From DATKUC01 sp964553615 (GTDB taxonomy: Bacteria; Spirochaetota; Spirochaetia; DSM-27196; DATKUC01): DNA of 64,000 bases. The number at the start of each line of letters is the position of its first letter. Positions within the stretch are counted from its first letter, which is position 1. The position numbers and the translations under genes are program-made. Below the pieces are notes generated by a model that ran no database searches, was not told the DNA's origin, and saw only the letters and a list, made by a program, of their open reading frames with translations. Location: the NCBI GenBank assembly GCA_964553615.1, contig CAZKMA010000003.1, positions 80,908 to 144,907 on the forward strand, given 5' to 3'. This document shows positions 27,359 through 36,006 of the stretch, piece by piece.

Positions 27359-28552
27359 TTACCTTTGCACGAGTATGGCAATGCCCTGACCGCCACCGAT
27401 GCACATGGTTGCGAGTCCGCGGTGGAGTTCCCGCCTCTTCATCTCGTGGACGAGGGTTGTCAGGATGCGCGTCCCGGAGGCGCCGATAGGATGGCCGAGG
27501 GCGATGGCGCCGCCATTGACGTTGATAATGGACGGGTCGATCTCTCCGACGGTTTCCCGAAATCCCTTGAGGACCGCAAGTGACTGCGCGGCGAACGCTT
27601 CGTTGAGTTCGACGAGTTCGAGGTCCTTCACTTTCCAGCCGGTTCGCTCGAGCACGCGCGTGGTCGCGGGAACCGGGCCGAATCCCATCATTGAGGGCTC
27701 AACGCCGGCGGATGCATAGCCGACGATGTATGCGAGCGGAGTCACGCCGAGTTTTTGCGCGACGCTTTCGCGGGCAAGGATGACGTAGGCGGCACCGTCG
27801 TTTATCCCCGAGGAATTGGCTGCGGTCACCCGACCGTCTTTGCGAAATGCGGGCTTGAGCTTCCCGATACTCTCTGCGGTGACACCCGCGCGAGGATGCT
27901 CGTCCACTTTGACCTCGAGCGGATCTCCTTTGCGCTGCGGGACCGCCACCGGCACTATTTCGTCAGTGAATCTTCCGGCCGATATTGCGCGTTCTGCGCG
28001 GTTCTGGCTGAGTGCAGCAAACTCGTCCATGTCTGTGCGCGAAATCTCCCACTTGTCCGCGAGATTCTCCGCGGTCACTCCCATGTGGTAACCTTCGAAC
28101 GCATCGTACAATCCGTCACGCATGAGCAGGTCGACGATCTCGCCGTTGCCCATCCGTGCTCCGAATCGGGCAGATGGCAGGACGTAGGGCACCTGAGTCA
28201 TGTTCTCCGTGCCGCCTGCGGCAATGATATCCGCTTCGCCGAGCATGATGGCGCCGGCTCCCAGGCAGACCGCCTTCATGCCGGATCCGCAGAGCTTGTT
28301 TACCGTGAATGCGGGGACATTGACCGGGGTACCTGCCCCGATAGCCACCTGACGGGACACGTTCTGGCCGAGATTTGCACCCAGGACATTTCCGGTAATC
28401 ACTTCGTCTATCCGGTCGGCGGTAACACCGGCGTCCGCGAGTGCTGCCTTCAGGGCTGCCGTACCGAGCTCGACCGCGGAAACCGTCTGGAAGATTCCGC
28501 CGAATGTCCCTATGGGTGTTCGGCGTGCCGAGAGTATTGCTATTCGTTCCAT
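27359..28552 (-). CDS. Acetyl-CoA acetyltransferase (thiolase II)
   Basis: Thiolase of 397 aa, the usual length. Active-site residues are the acylated Cys in VNKLCGSGMKAVCL, the His in GGAIALGHPIGASG and the second Cys in ATMCIGGGQG. The start at 28552 is preceded by AGGAG; a longer start exists but adds nothing conserved. It would condense or cleave acetoacetyl-CoA-type substrates. It is the last gene of a leftward operon with CoA-transferase and a KAS III-like enzyme. Confidence 0.95.
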   Translation of the reverse strand: MERIAILSARRTPIGTFGGIFQTVSAVELGTAALKAALADAGVTADRIDEVITGNVLGANLGQNVSRQVAIGAGTPVNVPAFTVNKLCGSGMKAVCLGAGAIMLGEADIIAAGGTENMTQVPYVLPSARFGARMGNGEIVDLLMRDGLYDAFEGYHMGVTAENLADKWEISRTDMDEFAALSQNRAERAISAGRFTDEIVPVAVPQRKGDPLEVKVDEHPRAGVTAESIGKLKPAFRKDGRVTAANSSGINDGAAYVILARESVAQKLGVTPLAYIVGYASAGVEPSMMGFGPVPATTRVLERTGWKVKDLELVELNEAFAAQSLAVLKGFRETVGEIDPSIINVNGGAIALGHPIGASGTRILTTLVHEMKRRELHRGLATMCIGGGQGIAILVQR

Positions 28553-28606
28553 TCTGGACGCTCCTTGTTGAACCACGAACTGGATGCGTGGGCTTTTTCT
28601 CTGTAC

Positions 28607-29917
28607 TCAGATATAGCCGAGCTTCTGTGCTTGAGCGGTCAGCTCCGCCCGGAACTTCGGGTCCGCCACCGCAATGAGCTCATGGGTCCGCTCTCTTACG
28701 GTTCGTCCACGCAAACGGGCAATTCCGTTTTCGGTAACGATGTGGTCGGTGTGGCTGCGGTGCAGCGTTACGGCGGTTCCTTCCGGCAGCACCGGCACGA
28801 TGGTGCTGACTGTCCCCTCACGTGCGGTGGAGTGGCAGGCGATTATTGACTTGCCCTTCCCATCGTAGCCCTCGACCGCTCCGACTGCCGTGTCAGTCTG
28901 TCCGCCGGTTCCTGAGTATTGCCGACTCCCGATGGACTCGCTTGCAACCTGACCGGTCAGGTCGACCATGAGGCAGGTGTTGATGGATACCATCTTTGCG
29001 TTCTGTCGGATAACGCATGGGTCGTTCACCCACTTTCCCCGCTGGAACTCGACTGCCATGTTGTCGTTGAGCCAGTCATAGAGCTTTGCCGACCCCATGG
29101 CAAAGGTGCAGACAAACTTGTCTTTGAACAGTGTCTTTCTTCTGTTGGTAATGACGCCGGATTCGTAGAGGTCCACCATTGAATCCACCAACATCTCGGT
29201 GTGTACTCCAAGGTCCCTCTTGCCCCGGAGCGCTGCGGCAACGGCGTTTGGAATGTTCCCTATACCGAGCTGAAGTGTAGAACCGTCTTCGACGAGTTCT
29301 GCGATGTAGTTACCGATCATCTGATCGGTCTCGTTCGGAACCACGACAGGGAGTGATGGAACCTCCTGCGTATTCTGCACGAAGAAGTCTACGTCCCGCA
29401 CGTGCACGTGAGTGTCGCCGAAGGTGCGTGGCAGGTTTTCGTTGACTTCCAGGATTACAATGTCGGCCGCCTCAAGGACGTCCTTCTCGTAGGTAATGCC
29501 GAGCGAGAGCGATACGAATCCCTTGCTGTCCGGCGGAGTGCAGGTGCCAATGAACACATTTGGTTTCCGGGCCTGCATCCTGTCCAGCGCGGCACGATGC
29601 AACATGTTCGGAACATAGGTAACGGTGCCGGTTCCCGCTTTCAGGGCCGCCCGGGAACCGGGGGCGTGAAACCAGCTGCACAGCTCGAAGTGACCCTTCA
29701 TGTCCGGAAGCATGTAGAAGTCGTACGGTTTGAGCGTGAGCACAGAGAAGACCCGCACATTTTCTACCCGGTCCCTGGCCAGATGAATTTTACTCATGCA
29801 GCCCTGTGGTTCCGAGGCGCATTGCGCGACTATCACGTCATTGTCACTCTCTATCTTGCCGACCGCCTCTTCGACCGGGATGACCTTCCGTTTGTACTCT
29901 TCACTCCAGACTCCCAT
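28607..29917 (-). CDS. Acetyl-CoA hydrolase/transferase family CoA-transferase
   Basis: CoA-transferase of 436 aa in the 4-hydroxybutyrate/butyryl-CoA:acetate transferase family. The likely catalytic Glu is in DLGVHTEMLVDS, and the C-terminal CoA-binding motif is SGTGGQTDTAVGA. Cytoplasmic. It lies between the KAS III-like gene and thiolase, so it probably activates a carboxylic acid by moving CoA from acetyl-CoA. The acid is unknown. Confidence 0.9.
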   Translation of the reverse strand: MGVWSEEYKRKVIPVEEAVGKIESDNDVIVAQCASEPQGCMSKIHLARDRVENVRVFSVLTLKPYDFYMLPDMKGHFELCSWFHAPGSRAALKAGTGTVTYVPNMLHRAALDRMQARKPNVFIGTCTPPDSKGFVSLSLGITYEKDVLEAADIVILEVNENLPRTFGDTHVHVRDVDFFVQNTQEVPSLPVVVPNETDQMIGNYIAELVEDGSTLQLGIGNIPNAVAAALRGKRDLGVHTEMLVDSMVDLYESGVITNRRKTLFKDKFVCTFAMGSAKLYDWLNDNMAVEFQRGKWVNDPCVIRQNAKMVSINTCLMVDLTGQVASESIGSRQYSGTGGQTDTAVGAVEGYDGKGKSIIACHSTAREGTVSTIVPVLPEGTAVTLHRSHTDHIVTENGIARLRGRTVRERTHELIAVADPKFRAELTAQAQKLGYI

Positions 29918-29944
29918 TTAAATGCCTCCCCTGGTACGGTTCAT

Positions 29945-30949
29945 TCAATAAATAAACGCATTGCTCCCAACTGCAAGGCCGGCGCCGGATGCCACGCATA
30001 CCACCAGGTCCCCGCGCCGGATTTTCCTGTCTTTCACTGCATGATGAAGTGCCATTGGAATGCAGGCGGACCCGGTGTATCCGTACCTGTCCATTATGGT
30101 TGTAGTCTTTTCGTTCGGAAGATTCAGAATCTCCATGACCTGGTGGATTACCGACCGGTTGATCTGAGTAAAAAGGATATGATCGATCTCTTTTGTCTCC
30201 ATGCCGATCTTCCGCAGGAGGTCCTGAACGAGCGGTGGCCACAGTTGCACATTTCGTTCACCGGGAAGAGGCTTGAGAAGCTGCAGCCCGTACTCTCCGG
30301 ATTTGAGTATCGCGTCGGTGATAGGCCGACGTGTTCCTCCTGCGTACACCCCGACGAAATCCCACTGAGTCCCATCGGTGACAAACTTCCCTCCGAGGTA
30401 TCCGGGGCCATCGGTGCGCTTTTCAATGATAACCGCCGCGGCGCCGTCGGCGAAAATTGAATACCCGAAGGCGTCGCCGCTTCGAATGTATTGCGGCATA
30501 TTGTACACGCCAATGACCAGTCCGTAGCGTACGCCGGGATCCGATGCCACAATGCGTGCGGCACTGTCGAACGCAGTGACAAAGCCGGCACAGGATGCGC
30601 CAACGTCGAAAGAGCAGGTGGATCGCTGTCCGTTCTGAATACGGCCCTGCACAACAATTGCCGTTGCAGGCGATATGAACTCCGGTGTATCGGTCCCAAC
30701 GACGATGAGGCCGATATCCCCGGCATCTATTCCCGAGCTCTCTATTGCCGCGAGTGCAGCACGAGTTGCAAAATCGGCGGTGGTTTCATCCAGGTCTCGA
30801 AGATGCGCAATATGACGGCGTTGGATACCCAGTTTTCTTTCGAGCTTTTCCTCGTCAAACTCCACGCCGGTGAGTTTCTTCAGTTCTCGATTGTCTATCG
30901 GCGCTCCGGGAGCGTACAGACCTGTACCTTTGATGGCTATCTCTGCCAT
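29945..30949 (-). CDS. KAS III-like (FabH-fold) enzyme with altered triad
   Basis: Thiolase-fold enzyme of 334 aa resembling 3-oxoacyl-ACP synthase III. The nucleophile is present (Cys120 in DVGASCAGF). The positions normally His and Asn are changed: the HQAN-like site reads FTQINR with Thr261, and the YGNT site reads YGYTGSA with Tyr291. It is thus unlikely to be housekeeping FabH. AAGGAGG precedes the ATG chosen at 30949. It is divergent from a second KAS III-like gene and heads the thiolase/CoA-transferase operon. Confidence 0.85.
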   Translation of the reverse strand: MAEIAIKGTGLYAPGAPIDNRELKKLTGVEFDEEKLERKLGIQRRHIAHLRDLDETTADFATRAALAAIESSGIDAGDIGLIVVGTDTPEFISPATAIVVQGRIQNGQRSTCSFDVGASCAGFVTAFDSAARIVASDPGVRYGLVIGVYNMPQYIRSGDAFGYSIFADGAAAVIIEKRTDGPGYLGGKFVTDGTQWDFVGVYAGGTRRPITDAILKSGEYGLQLLKPLPGERNVQLWPPLVQDLLRKIGMETKEIDHILFTQINRSVIHQVMEILNLPNEKTTTIMDRYGYTGSACIPMALHHAVKDRKIRRGDLVVCVASGAGLAVGSNAFIY

Positions 30950-31065
30950 GATGAGCGCCTCCTTCCTTTCGTACAAAATTGAGCGGTGATTCAGTTCGTA
31001 ATGTCATTGTAAGTCCCGTTTCTGTATTTGACAAGAAGATTCTTGGTGATGGGAAAAGAAAAATG

Positions 31066-31095
31066 TTGACAGCCTGAGAATTCGGCTCATAGAAT
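31066..31095 (+). promoter_or_regulatory. Promoter of the rightward KAS III operon with nearby GTGA-N8-TCAC site
   Basis: TTGACA (31066-31071) and TAGAAT (31090-31095) are 18 nt apart. Just downstream, GTGA-N8-TCAC at 31098-31113 straddles the predicted start, a good place for a repressor such as the double-TetR protein encoded at 38520. The binding idea is inference. Confidence 0.7.
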
Positions 31096-31177
31096 GAGTG
31101 AGAACCAATTCACATCTTATTGGCAGCGTTTCATCAAATAGACTGGTTCACACTAAATGGACGGGACGGGCGGCGAA

Positions 31178-32194
31178 ATGAATATCGGGATACGGGGTAT
31201 TGGCACATATGTACCGAGTACGTACATGACGGCACAGGAGATTGCCGAAGCTACAGGCATTCCGGAGGACGTCATTGCCCGGAAGTTCGGGGTGATACGA
31301 AAACCGATACCCGGCCCGGATGACACGCCGAGTGCAATGGGCACTGTGGCCGCCCGAAAGGCGCTCGAGAACGGCGGAGTAGACGCCGAATCCATAGACC
31401 TGGTCATCTGGAACGGCGGTCAGCACAAGGATTATCCGTGCTGGCTGGCAGGGCTGAAGGTGGCCAGCAACATCGGTGCAGGTCGGGCGTGGTCTTTTGA
31501 CATGGAGGCAATGTGCGGCTCCATGATGGTGGCATTCTCGGTTGCACGGTCAATGATGCTCGCGGACCGGAGACTGAAGAGGGTGCTCATTGTGAGCGGT
31601 TACCGCAATGGGGATCTCATCGACCTTACGGTGCCGGAGACTCGCTTCATGCTCGACATCGGCGCAGGCGGATCGGCGGTGGTGCTCGAGGCAGGATACG
31701 ACCGGAACATCATCCGCGGTTATGCGTTCAAGGGTGATGGGTCTTTTTCGGAGGACTGCGTAGTCCCCGTACTCGGAGCGCGGAAGTGGCCGCCGGAGGG
31801 CGCGGATGCCTCGGCAATGCATTTTGTTGTCCGGGACGAAGAAGAGTTCAAGAGGAAATTGAACGAGCGGACCATGCCGAACTTCTACGGGGTCATTCGT
31901 GAATCTCTTGCTGAGTCGGGGCTGACCGAAAAAGATATCGATTACCTTGCAATCCTGCATTTCAAGCGCTCCGCGCACGATGCGGTATTGCAGGAACTTG
32001 GCCTTTCACAGGACCAGACGACGTACCTCGACCATTACGGACATCTCGGTCAGAACGATCAGATTCTTTCAATAGAGCTCGGGCTTGAATCGGGCAAGAT
32101 CAAGGACGGTGACAACGTGGTCATGGTGGGAGCCGGCCTCGGTTTCGTGTGGGCATCTGCGGTAGTTACCTGGGGGCAGGAGGGACAGAAATGA
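31178..32194 (+). CDS. KAS III/HMG-CoA-synthase-like enzyme with C-H-H triad
   Basis: Thiolase-fold enzyme of 338 aa. The nucleophile is Cys113 (MEAMCGSMM) and the His is His261 (AILHFKRSA), but the Asn position reads YGHLGQND, giving His289. The substrate-entry segment NGGQHKDYPCWLAG also departs from FabH. A longer in-frame start at 31157 exists; 31178 is preferred by homology and a GGCGG upstream. It overlaps the SDR gene by 4 bp. Confidence 0.85.
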   Translation: MNIGIRGIGTYVPSTYMTAQEIAEATGIPEDVIARKFGVIRKPIPGPDDTPSAMGTVAARKALENGGVDAESIDLVIWNGGQHKDYPCWLAGLKVASNIGAGRAWSFDMEAMCGSMMVAFSVARSMMLADRRLKRVLIVSGYRNGDLIDLTVPETRFMLDIGAGGSAVVLEAGYDRNIIRGYAFKGDGSFSEDCVVPVLGARKWPPEGADASAMHFVVRDEEEFKRKLNERTMPNFYGVIRESLAESGLTEKDIDYLAILHFKRSAHDAVLQELGLSQDQTTYLDHYGHLGQNDQILSIELGLESGKIKDGDNVVMVGAGLGFVWASAVVTWGQEGQK

Positions 32195-32925
32195 GAGTCG
32201 ATGGAAAAGTATGTGTGGTGACCGGAGGCGCGCAGGGAATTGGTCGCGCTATTGTAGAAGCGTTTTCCGACGCCGGCGCGAAGGCGGTAATTGCGTGTGA
32301 CGTGAACGATGAAGCGCTCGCCGCCGTTCGGGGAAAGAAAAATGTAACCGGCCGACCTCTGGACGTTACCAGGCCTGAAGAGATTGCGCGGGCCGTTGAA
32401 CAGATCAGACAGGAGTTCGGCGGTATCGATGTCCTGGTCAACAACGCGGGCATCACCCGCGATGGTCTGCTTCAGAAAATCAGCGACGGCGATTGGGATG
32501 CGGTGCTTGCCGTAAACCTGAAAGGACCGTTCAACATGATGCGCGCAGTTGTTCCGGTCATGCTCGAACAGGAGTCGGGCGCTGTGGTGAATATTGCGTC
32601 TGTGGTCGGCCTGGATGGGAACATCGGCCAGACCAACTACGCGGCCACAAAGGCCGGCGTTGTCGGGATGACCAAGACCTGGGCCAAGGAGTTTGCACGC
32701 AAGGGCGCGAAGATACGCGTAAATGCGGTTGCCCCGGGGTACGTGCGGACGCCGATGGTCGAAACCGTACCGCAGAAGATCATCGATTCCATCGTGAGTC
32801 GTACCGTGCTCGGACGGCTCGGGGAGGCGGAGGACGTGGCGAATGCCGTGCTCTTCCTCTCAAGCGACGCATCTTCATTCGTGACCGGTCAGGTCATTCG
32901 AGTGGATGGAGGCCTTGTTCTGTGA
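32191..32925 (+). CDS. SDR-family 3-oxoacyl reductase (FabG-like)
   Basis: Classical short-chain dehydrogenase of 244 aa. Cofactor motif TGGAQGIGRAI, NNAGITRDGLL, and the catalytic Ser-Tyr-Lys in NIASVVGLDG and NYAATKAGVVG. Sequence is close to FabG/acetoacetyl-CoA reductase. It would reduce or oxidise a beta-keto/beta-hydroxy acyl group made or cleaved by the adjoining KAS III-like enzyme. It overlaps both neighbours (ATGA upstream, GTGA downstream), so the three genes are tightly coupled. Confidence 0.93.
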   Translation: MRVDGKVCVVTGGAQGIGRAIVEAFSDAGAKAVIACDVNDEALAAVRGKKNVTGRPLDVTRPEEIARAVEQIRQEFGGIDVLVNNAGITRDGLLQKISDGDWDAVLAVNLKGPFNMMRAVVPVMLEQESGAVVNIASVVGLDGNIGQTNYAATKAGVVGMTKTWAKEFARKGAKIRVNAVAPGYVRTPMVETVPQKIIDSIVSRTVLGRLGEAEDVANAVLFLSSDASSFVTGQVIRVDGGLVL

Positions 32926-33716
32926 GCCGAACGGAGGGGACCGCAGTAGTTCGCGGTAAGCGGATCTTCTACCGGCAACAGACCTCGCCGCCGGGTAGCA
33001 AGTTTGCGGTCCTTCTTATACATGGTAACACCGGCAGCAGCCTCTGGTTCGACCGGGTCATGAATGTTCCGGGGATGGATATGGTCGCACCGGATATGCC
33101 GAATTTCGGCAACTCCGATGCGCTGGAAGAGAGCGACATCGATCTGTATGCAGAATACATATCAGGATTCTGCGATGAGATTCTGCCGGGAAGGCAGCTC
33201 GTTGTGGTCGGGCACTCGCTTGGCGGCGCGGTTGCCATGTCGCTTGCGCTTTCTTCTCCCGAGCGAATTGCAGGGTTAATGCTGGTTGACTCATGTCCAC
33301 CGGGTGGTCTCGTCACACCGGAGGAGCACTATCCGGCAATAGAGCGATATCGGACCAACCCGGCACTTCTCCGTGCGGCTCTTGCCGCGGTAACACCGCA
33401 TCTGGCAGACGGCGTATTTCTCGACGAGCTGGTCGAAGATGCCAGGCGGATGAGCCCCGCCGCGTTCGTCGGGAACGCACGGGCCCTGGCGCGGTTTGAC
33501 TGCGAATCCCGCAGCACTCGCCTGGGTTCGCCCGTCCTGGTTGTGTGGGGCAGCGAGGACATTATTGTCAGCAGGGAGATGGCGCTTCGGACCGCGAATG
33601 CGTTTCCCAGGGGTGAGTTGCTTACCCTCTCCGAGGTCGGGCACTCCCTCATGGTAGAGGACCCAAATCGATTCATCACCGTTTTGAATGAGTTTGTAGG
33701 CAACCTGATGCGATAG
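32922..33716 (+). CDS. Alpha/beta hydrolase
   Basis: Cytoplasmic hydrolase of 264 aa with the full triad: nucleophile elbow GHSLGGAV, Asp in VVWGSEDIIVS and His in EVGHSLMVED; the oxyanion HGNTGSS motif is near the N-terminus. The start is taken as the GTG at 32922, which overlaps the SDR stop (GTGA) and begins just before homology. It could hydrolyse an ester, thioester or C-C bond in the KAS III/SDR pathway. Confidence 0.88.
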   Translation: MSRTEGTAVVRGKRIFYRQQTSPPGSKFAVLLIHGNTGSSLWFDRVMNVPGMDMVAPDMPNFGNSDALEESDIDLYAEYISGFCDEILPGRQLVVVGHSLGGAVAMSLALSSPERIAGLMLVDSCPPGGLVTPEEHYPAIERYRTNPALLRAALAAVTPHLADGVFLDELVEDARRMSPAAFVGNARALARFDCESRSTRLGSPVLVVWGSEDIIVSREMALRTANAFPRGELLTLSEVGHSLMVEDPNRFITVLNEFVGNLMR

Positions 33717-33783
33717 AACCGCCGGCAGACAGTCGGCAACGGGAGGCATCACCCGGCATTCCAAAGTGTGGAGGAGGCAACCG

Positions 33784-35013
33784 ATGAAAAAGATCGGCAT
33801 TATTGTTCTGGTAACGCTCATGCTTTTCGTATTTGCGGGTACCGTTTTTGCAAACGGTGCGTCAGAAGGCGCAAAGCCGATTAAGCTTGGCGGTGTCTGG
33901 CCGCTCGGAGACATAACGGGCGCCCAGGGAAGTAAGGCAGCACAGCTTGCGGTGGACGAAATCAACGCGGCAGGTGGAGTGCTGGGTCGCAAGCTTCAGC
34001 TCATCGTCATTGACAGTGAACTGAAACCCGAAAAAGGCGCTGCGGCGCTGGAACGGCTCGCAACCGTGGACAACGTCGACATATTTGTCGGTGGTATGTC
34101 GAGCGGTGTTCATCTGGGCCAGATTCCAATTCTCAAGAAGTACAAGAAGCTTACCGTGTGGACAGGCGCAGCATCCTCCAAGGCCGAAGAGGCAATCGGA
34201 CCGGATGCCGACTGGTACTTCCATCTTCATCCCTGGGACTACGAGCAGGGAGCGAGCTATGTGAAGGGATGGGAAGCCATCGCCAGGCAGTATCCGCAGG
34301 TGAAGCTGGACAAGTGGTTCCTCGCGTACGAGGAAGGACCATTCGGGTCTTCGTCCTTTACCGCGTCGAAGGGCCTGTACGCGGCGCTCGGGACCATGCA
34401 GGGTGAATCGTTCAAGAGTGCAGCAACCGGCGGCGGAGACTACTCTGCTGTCATGCAACATGCAAAGCAGGCGAATCCCAACGTATTCATCTGGGCAGGT
34501 TACGATGCAGATGCACTTCCCATAATGCAGCAGGCAAAGGCAATCAACTTTGCACCACCGCTCTTTGTCGGTGCTCCCCCGGGGTGGCCCGCAGATTTCG
34601 GGAAATCACCGCTTTCCAATGACGTGGTTCTCTACGGTATGTGGGCTCCGTCCATGAGCAACGTAAATCCGGTCAGCAAGCATTTCTTCGACGCGTACGT
34701 GAAGAAGTACAATTCGGATCCGGCAACCTACTTTGCTCCTCTTTCATATTCGGCAATATACATTATCAAGGATGCCATTGAACGCGCCGGAACACTCGAC
34801 AAACCTGCGCTCATCAAGGCAATGGAAGCCACGAAGTATGACTCTCCGCTCGGAGAGACGATTACCTTCGGACCGTCCAAGATCATCAAACATCAGGGAA
34901 TACGCGGGCAGAAGATACTGCAGTATCAGAATGGTGAACAACAGGTCATCTGGCCATTCGAGTACAAGACGGCGAGTCTTGTGTATCCGTTCCCGGGTTG
35001 GAATAATCGATAA
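33784..35013 (+). CDS. LIV-type ABC transporter substrate-binding protein
   Basis: Periplasmic binding protein of 409 aa, type 1 fold of the branched-chain amino acid/amide family. A signal peptide ends GTVFANGASE, typical spirochaete style. Mature motifs include GGVWPLGDITGAQG, AVDEINAAGGVLGRKLQLI and GGMSSGVHLG. GGAGGAGG precedes the ATG at 33784. It is the first gene of a complete five-gene transporter right after the acyl-CoA genes, so its ligand may be a carboxylate feeding that pathway rather than an amino acid (inference). Confidence 0.93.
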   Translation: MKKIGIIVLVTLMLFVFAGTVFANGASEGAKPIKLGGVWPLGDITGAQGSKAAQLAVDEINAAGGVLGRKLQLIVIDSELKPEKGAAALERLATVDNVDIFVGGMSSGVHLGQIPILKKYKKLTVWTGAASSKAEEAIGPDADWYFHLHPWDYEQGASYVKGWEAIARQYPQVKLDKWFLAYEEGPFGSSSFTASKGLYAALGTMQGESFKSAATGGGDYSAVMQHAKQANPNVFIWAGYDADALPIMQQAKAINFAPPLFVGAPPGWPADFGKSPLSNDVVLYGMWAPSMSNVNPVSKHFFDAYVKKYNSDPATYFAPLSYSAIYIIKDAIERAGTLDKPALIKAMEATKYDSPLGETITFGPSKIIKHQGIRGQKILQYQNGEQQVIWPFEYKTASLVYPFPGWNNR

Positions 35014-35029
35014 GAGCCACGCAAATCTC

Positions 35030-35065
35030 GCTCGTGGTGGTGCGGTTATTCGTGCTGCCACGAGC
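35030..35065 (+). promoter_or_regulatory. Stem-loop 3' of LIV binding-protein gene
   Basis: GCTCGTGG and CCACGAGC form an 8-bp stem, and the inner bases can extend it by wobble pairs. It starts 17 nt after the binding-protein stop and ends 18 nt before the permease start, with no T-run. It is the third such hairpin after a binding-protein gene in this window. Confidence 0.55.
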
Positions 35066-35082
35066 CCTTTCGGAGTTACACG

Positions 35083-36006
35083 ATGACGAGGTGGAACCGT
35101 CCACAGTATTGGGCAATTGCCGGCGCAACGCTGGCGGTCGTAGTATTGCTCCTGATATTCAAGCCGTACGTGCTGATCTCGGGATTCCAGCGCGCAGGTC
35201 TGTACGCCGCAATTGCACTTCCGATGGCATTGATCCTCGGCATTGTGGGAATTGTGAATCTGGCCCACGGCGAGTTTCTCATGGTGGGAGCGTATCTTGC
35301 GTATTTCATGAACAGCAGTCTGGGCGTTGGCCCACTTGCCGCAATAGTGCCCGTGGTTGTGCTCATGGTGGTTCTGGGTGTCGGGACCTACCAGGTTTCA
35401 ATCCGGAAAGTCCTCGCTGCACCGGAGTTGAATCAACTGCTCCTGACCTTCGGAATCTCCATGGTACTGTCACAGCTGGTCAATCTGATTGCCACCTCTC
35501 AACCGCGGGCGGTTTCGGTTTCATATGCGTCTGCCTCGGCGACAGTTGGGACTCTCAGTTTCGGGGTCTTCGATTTTGTCTATGACCTGCTTGCGGTTGC
35601 AATTCTCATTGGACTGCAGCTGTTCCTGAAGCGGACACGGGCGGGGAAGGCGGCGGTCGCGGTTGGGCAGAACCCTCGCGGGGCGCGGCTGGTCGGTATA
35701 AACGTTGACAGGACCTACATGCTTGTCTTTTCAATCGCCGTCGGCATACTCGGTATTCTTGGACCGATTTTTCTGGTGCGCCATTCGATCTTTCCTCTGG
35801 TCGGAGGCTCGTACACCATGAAATCGTTCAGCCTGGTCGCCATGGCAGGCATCGGCAACCTGACGGCAATACTCTGGTGCAGCCTGGGCCTCGGACTTGC
35901 AGAGGCGTTCATCATGTCATTCCAGGGATACGGCGATTGGGCCGACATCGTATTCTTCGCGCTGATTGTCGTTGTCATCCTTGCCCGTGCGAGGAGCAAA
36001 CGATGA
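35083..36006 (+). CDS. livH: LIV-type ABC transporter permease, LivH type
   Basis: Inner-membrane permease of 307 aa with about 8 hydrophobic segments. Family marks are GIVNLAHGEFLMVGAY in the first half and the VGQNPRGARLVGINVDR coupling region. It overlaps the next permease gene by 4 bp (ATGA). Forms a heterodimeric channel with the LivM-type protein. Confidence 0.93.
   Translation: MTRWNRPQYWAIAGATLAVVVLLLIFKPYVLISGFQRAGLYAAIALPMALILGIVGIVNLAHGEFLMVGAYLAYFMNSSLGVGPLAAIVPVVVLMVVLGVGTYQVSIRKVLAAPELNQLLLTFGISMVLSQLVNLIATSQPRAVSVSYASASATVGTLSFGVFDFVYDLLAVAILIGLQLFLKRTRAGKAAVAVGQNPRGARLVGINVDRTYMLVFSIAVGILGILGPIFLVRHSIFPLVGGSYTMKSFSLVAMAGIGNLTAILWCSLGLGLAEAFIMSFQGYGDWADIVFFALIVVVILARARSKR

Noticed and set aside
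27755..28849. Long open frame antisense to thiolase and CoA-transferase
   Set aside because: It spans the junction of two real genes on the other strand and has no recognisable domain.
35799..35807. GGTCGGAGG in livH as a further repeat copy
   Set aside because: Only 9 of the 11 bases match and they encode conserved membrane residues; not counted.
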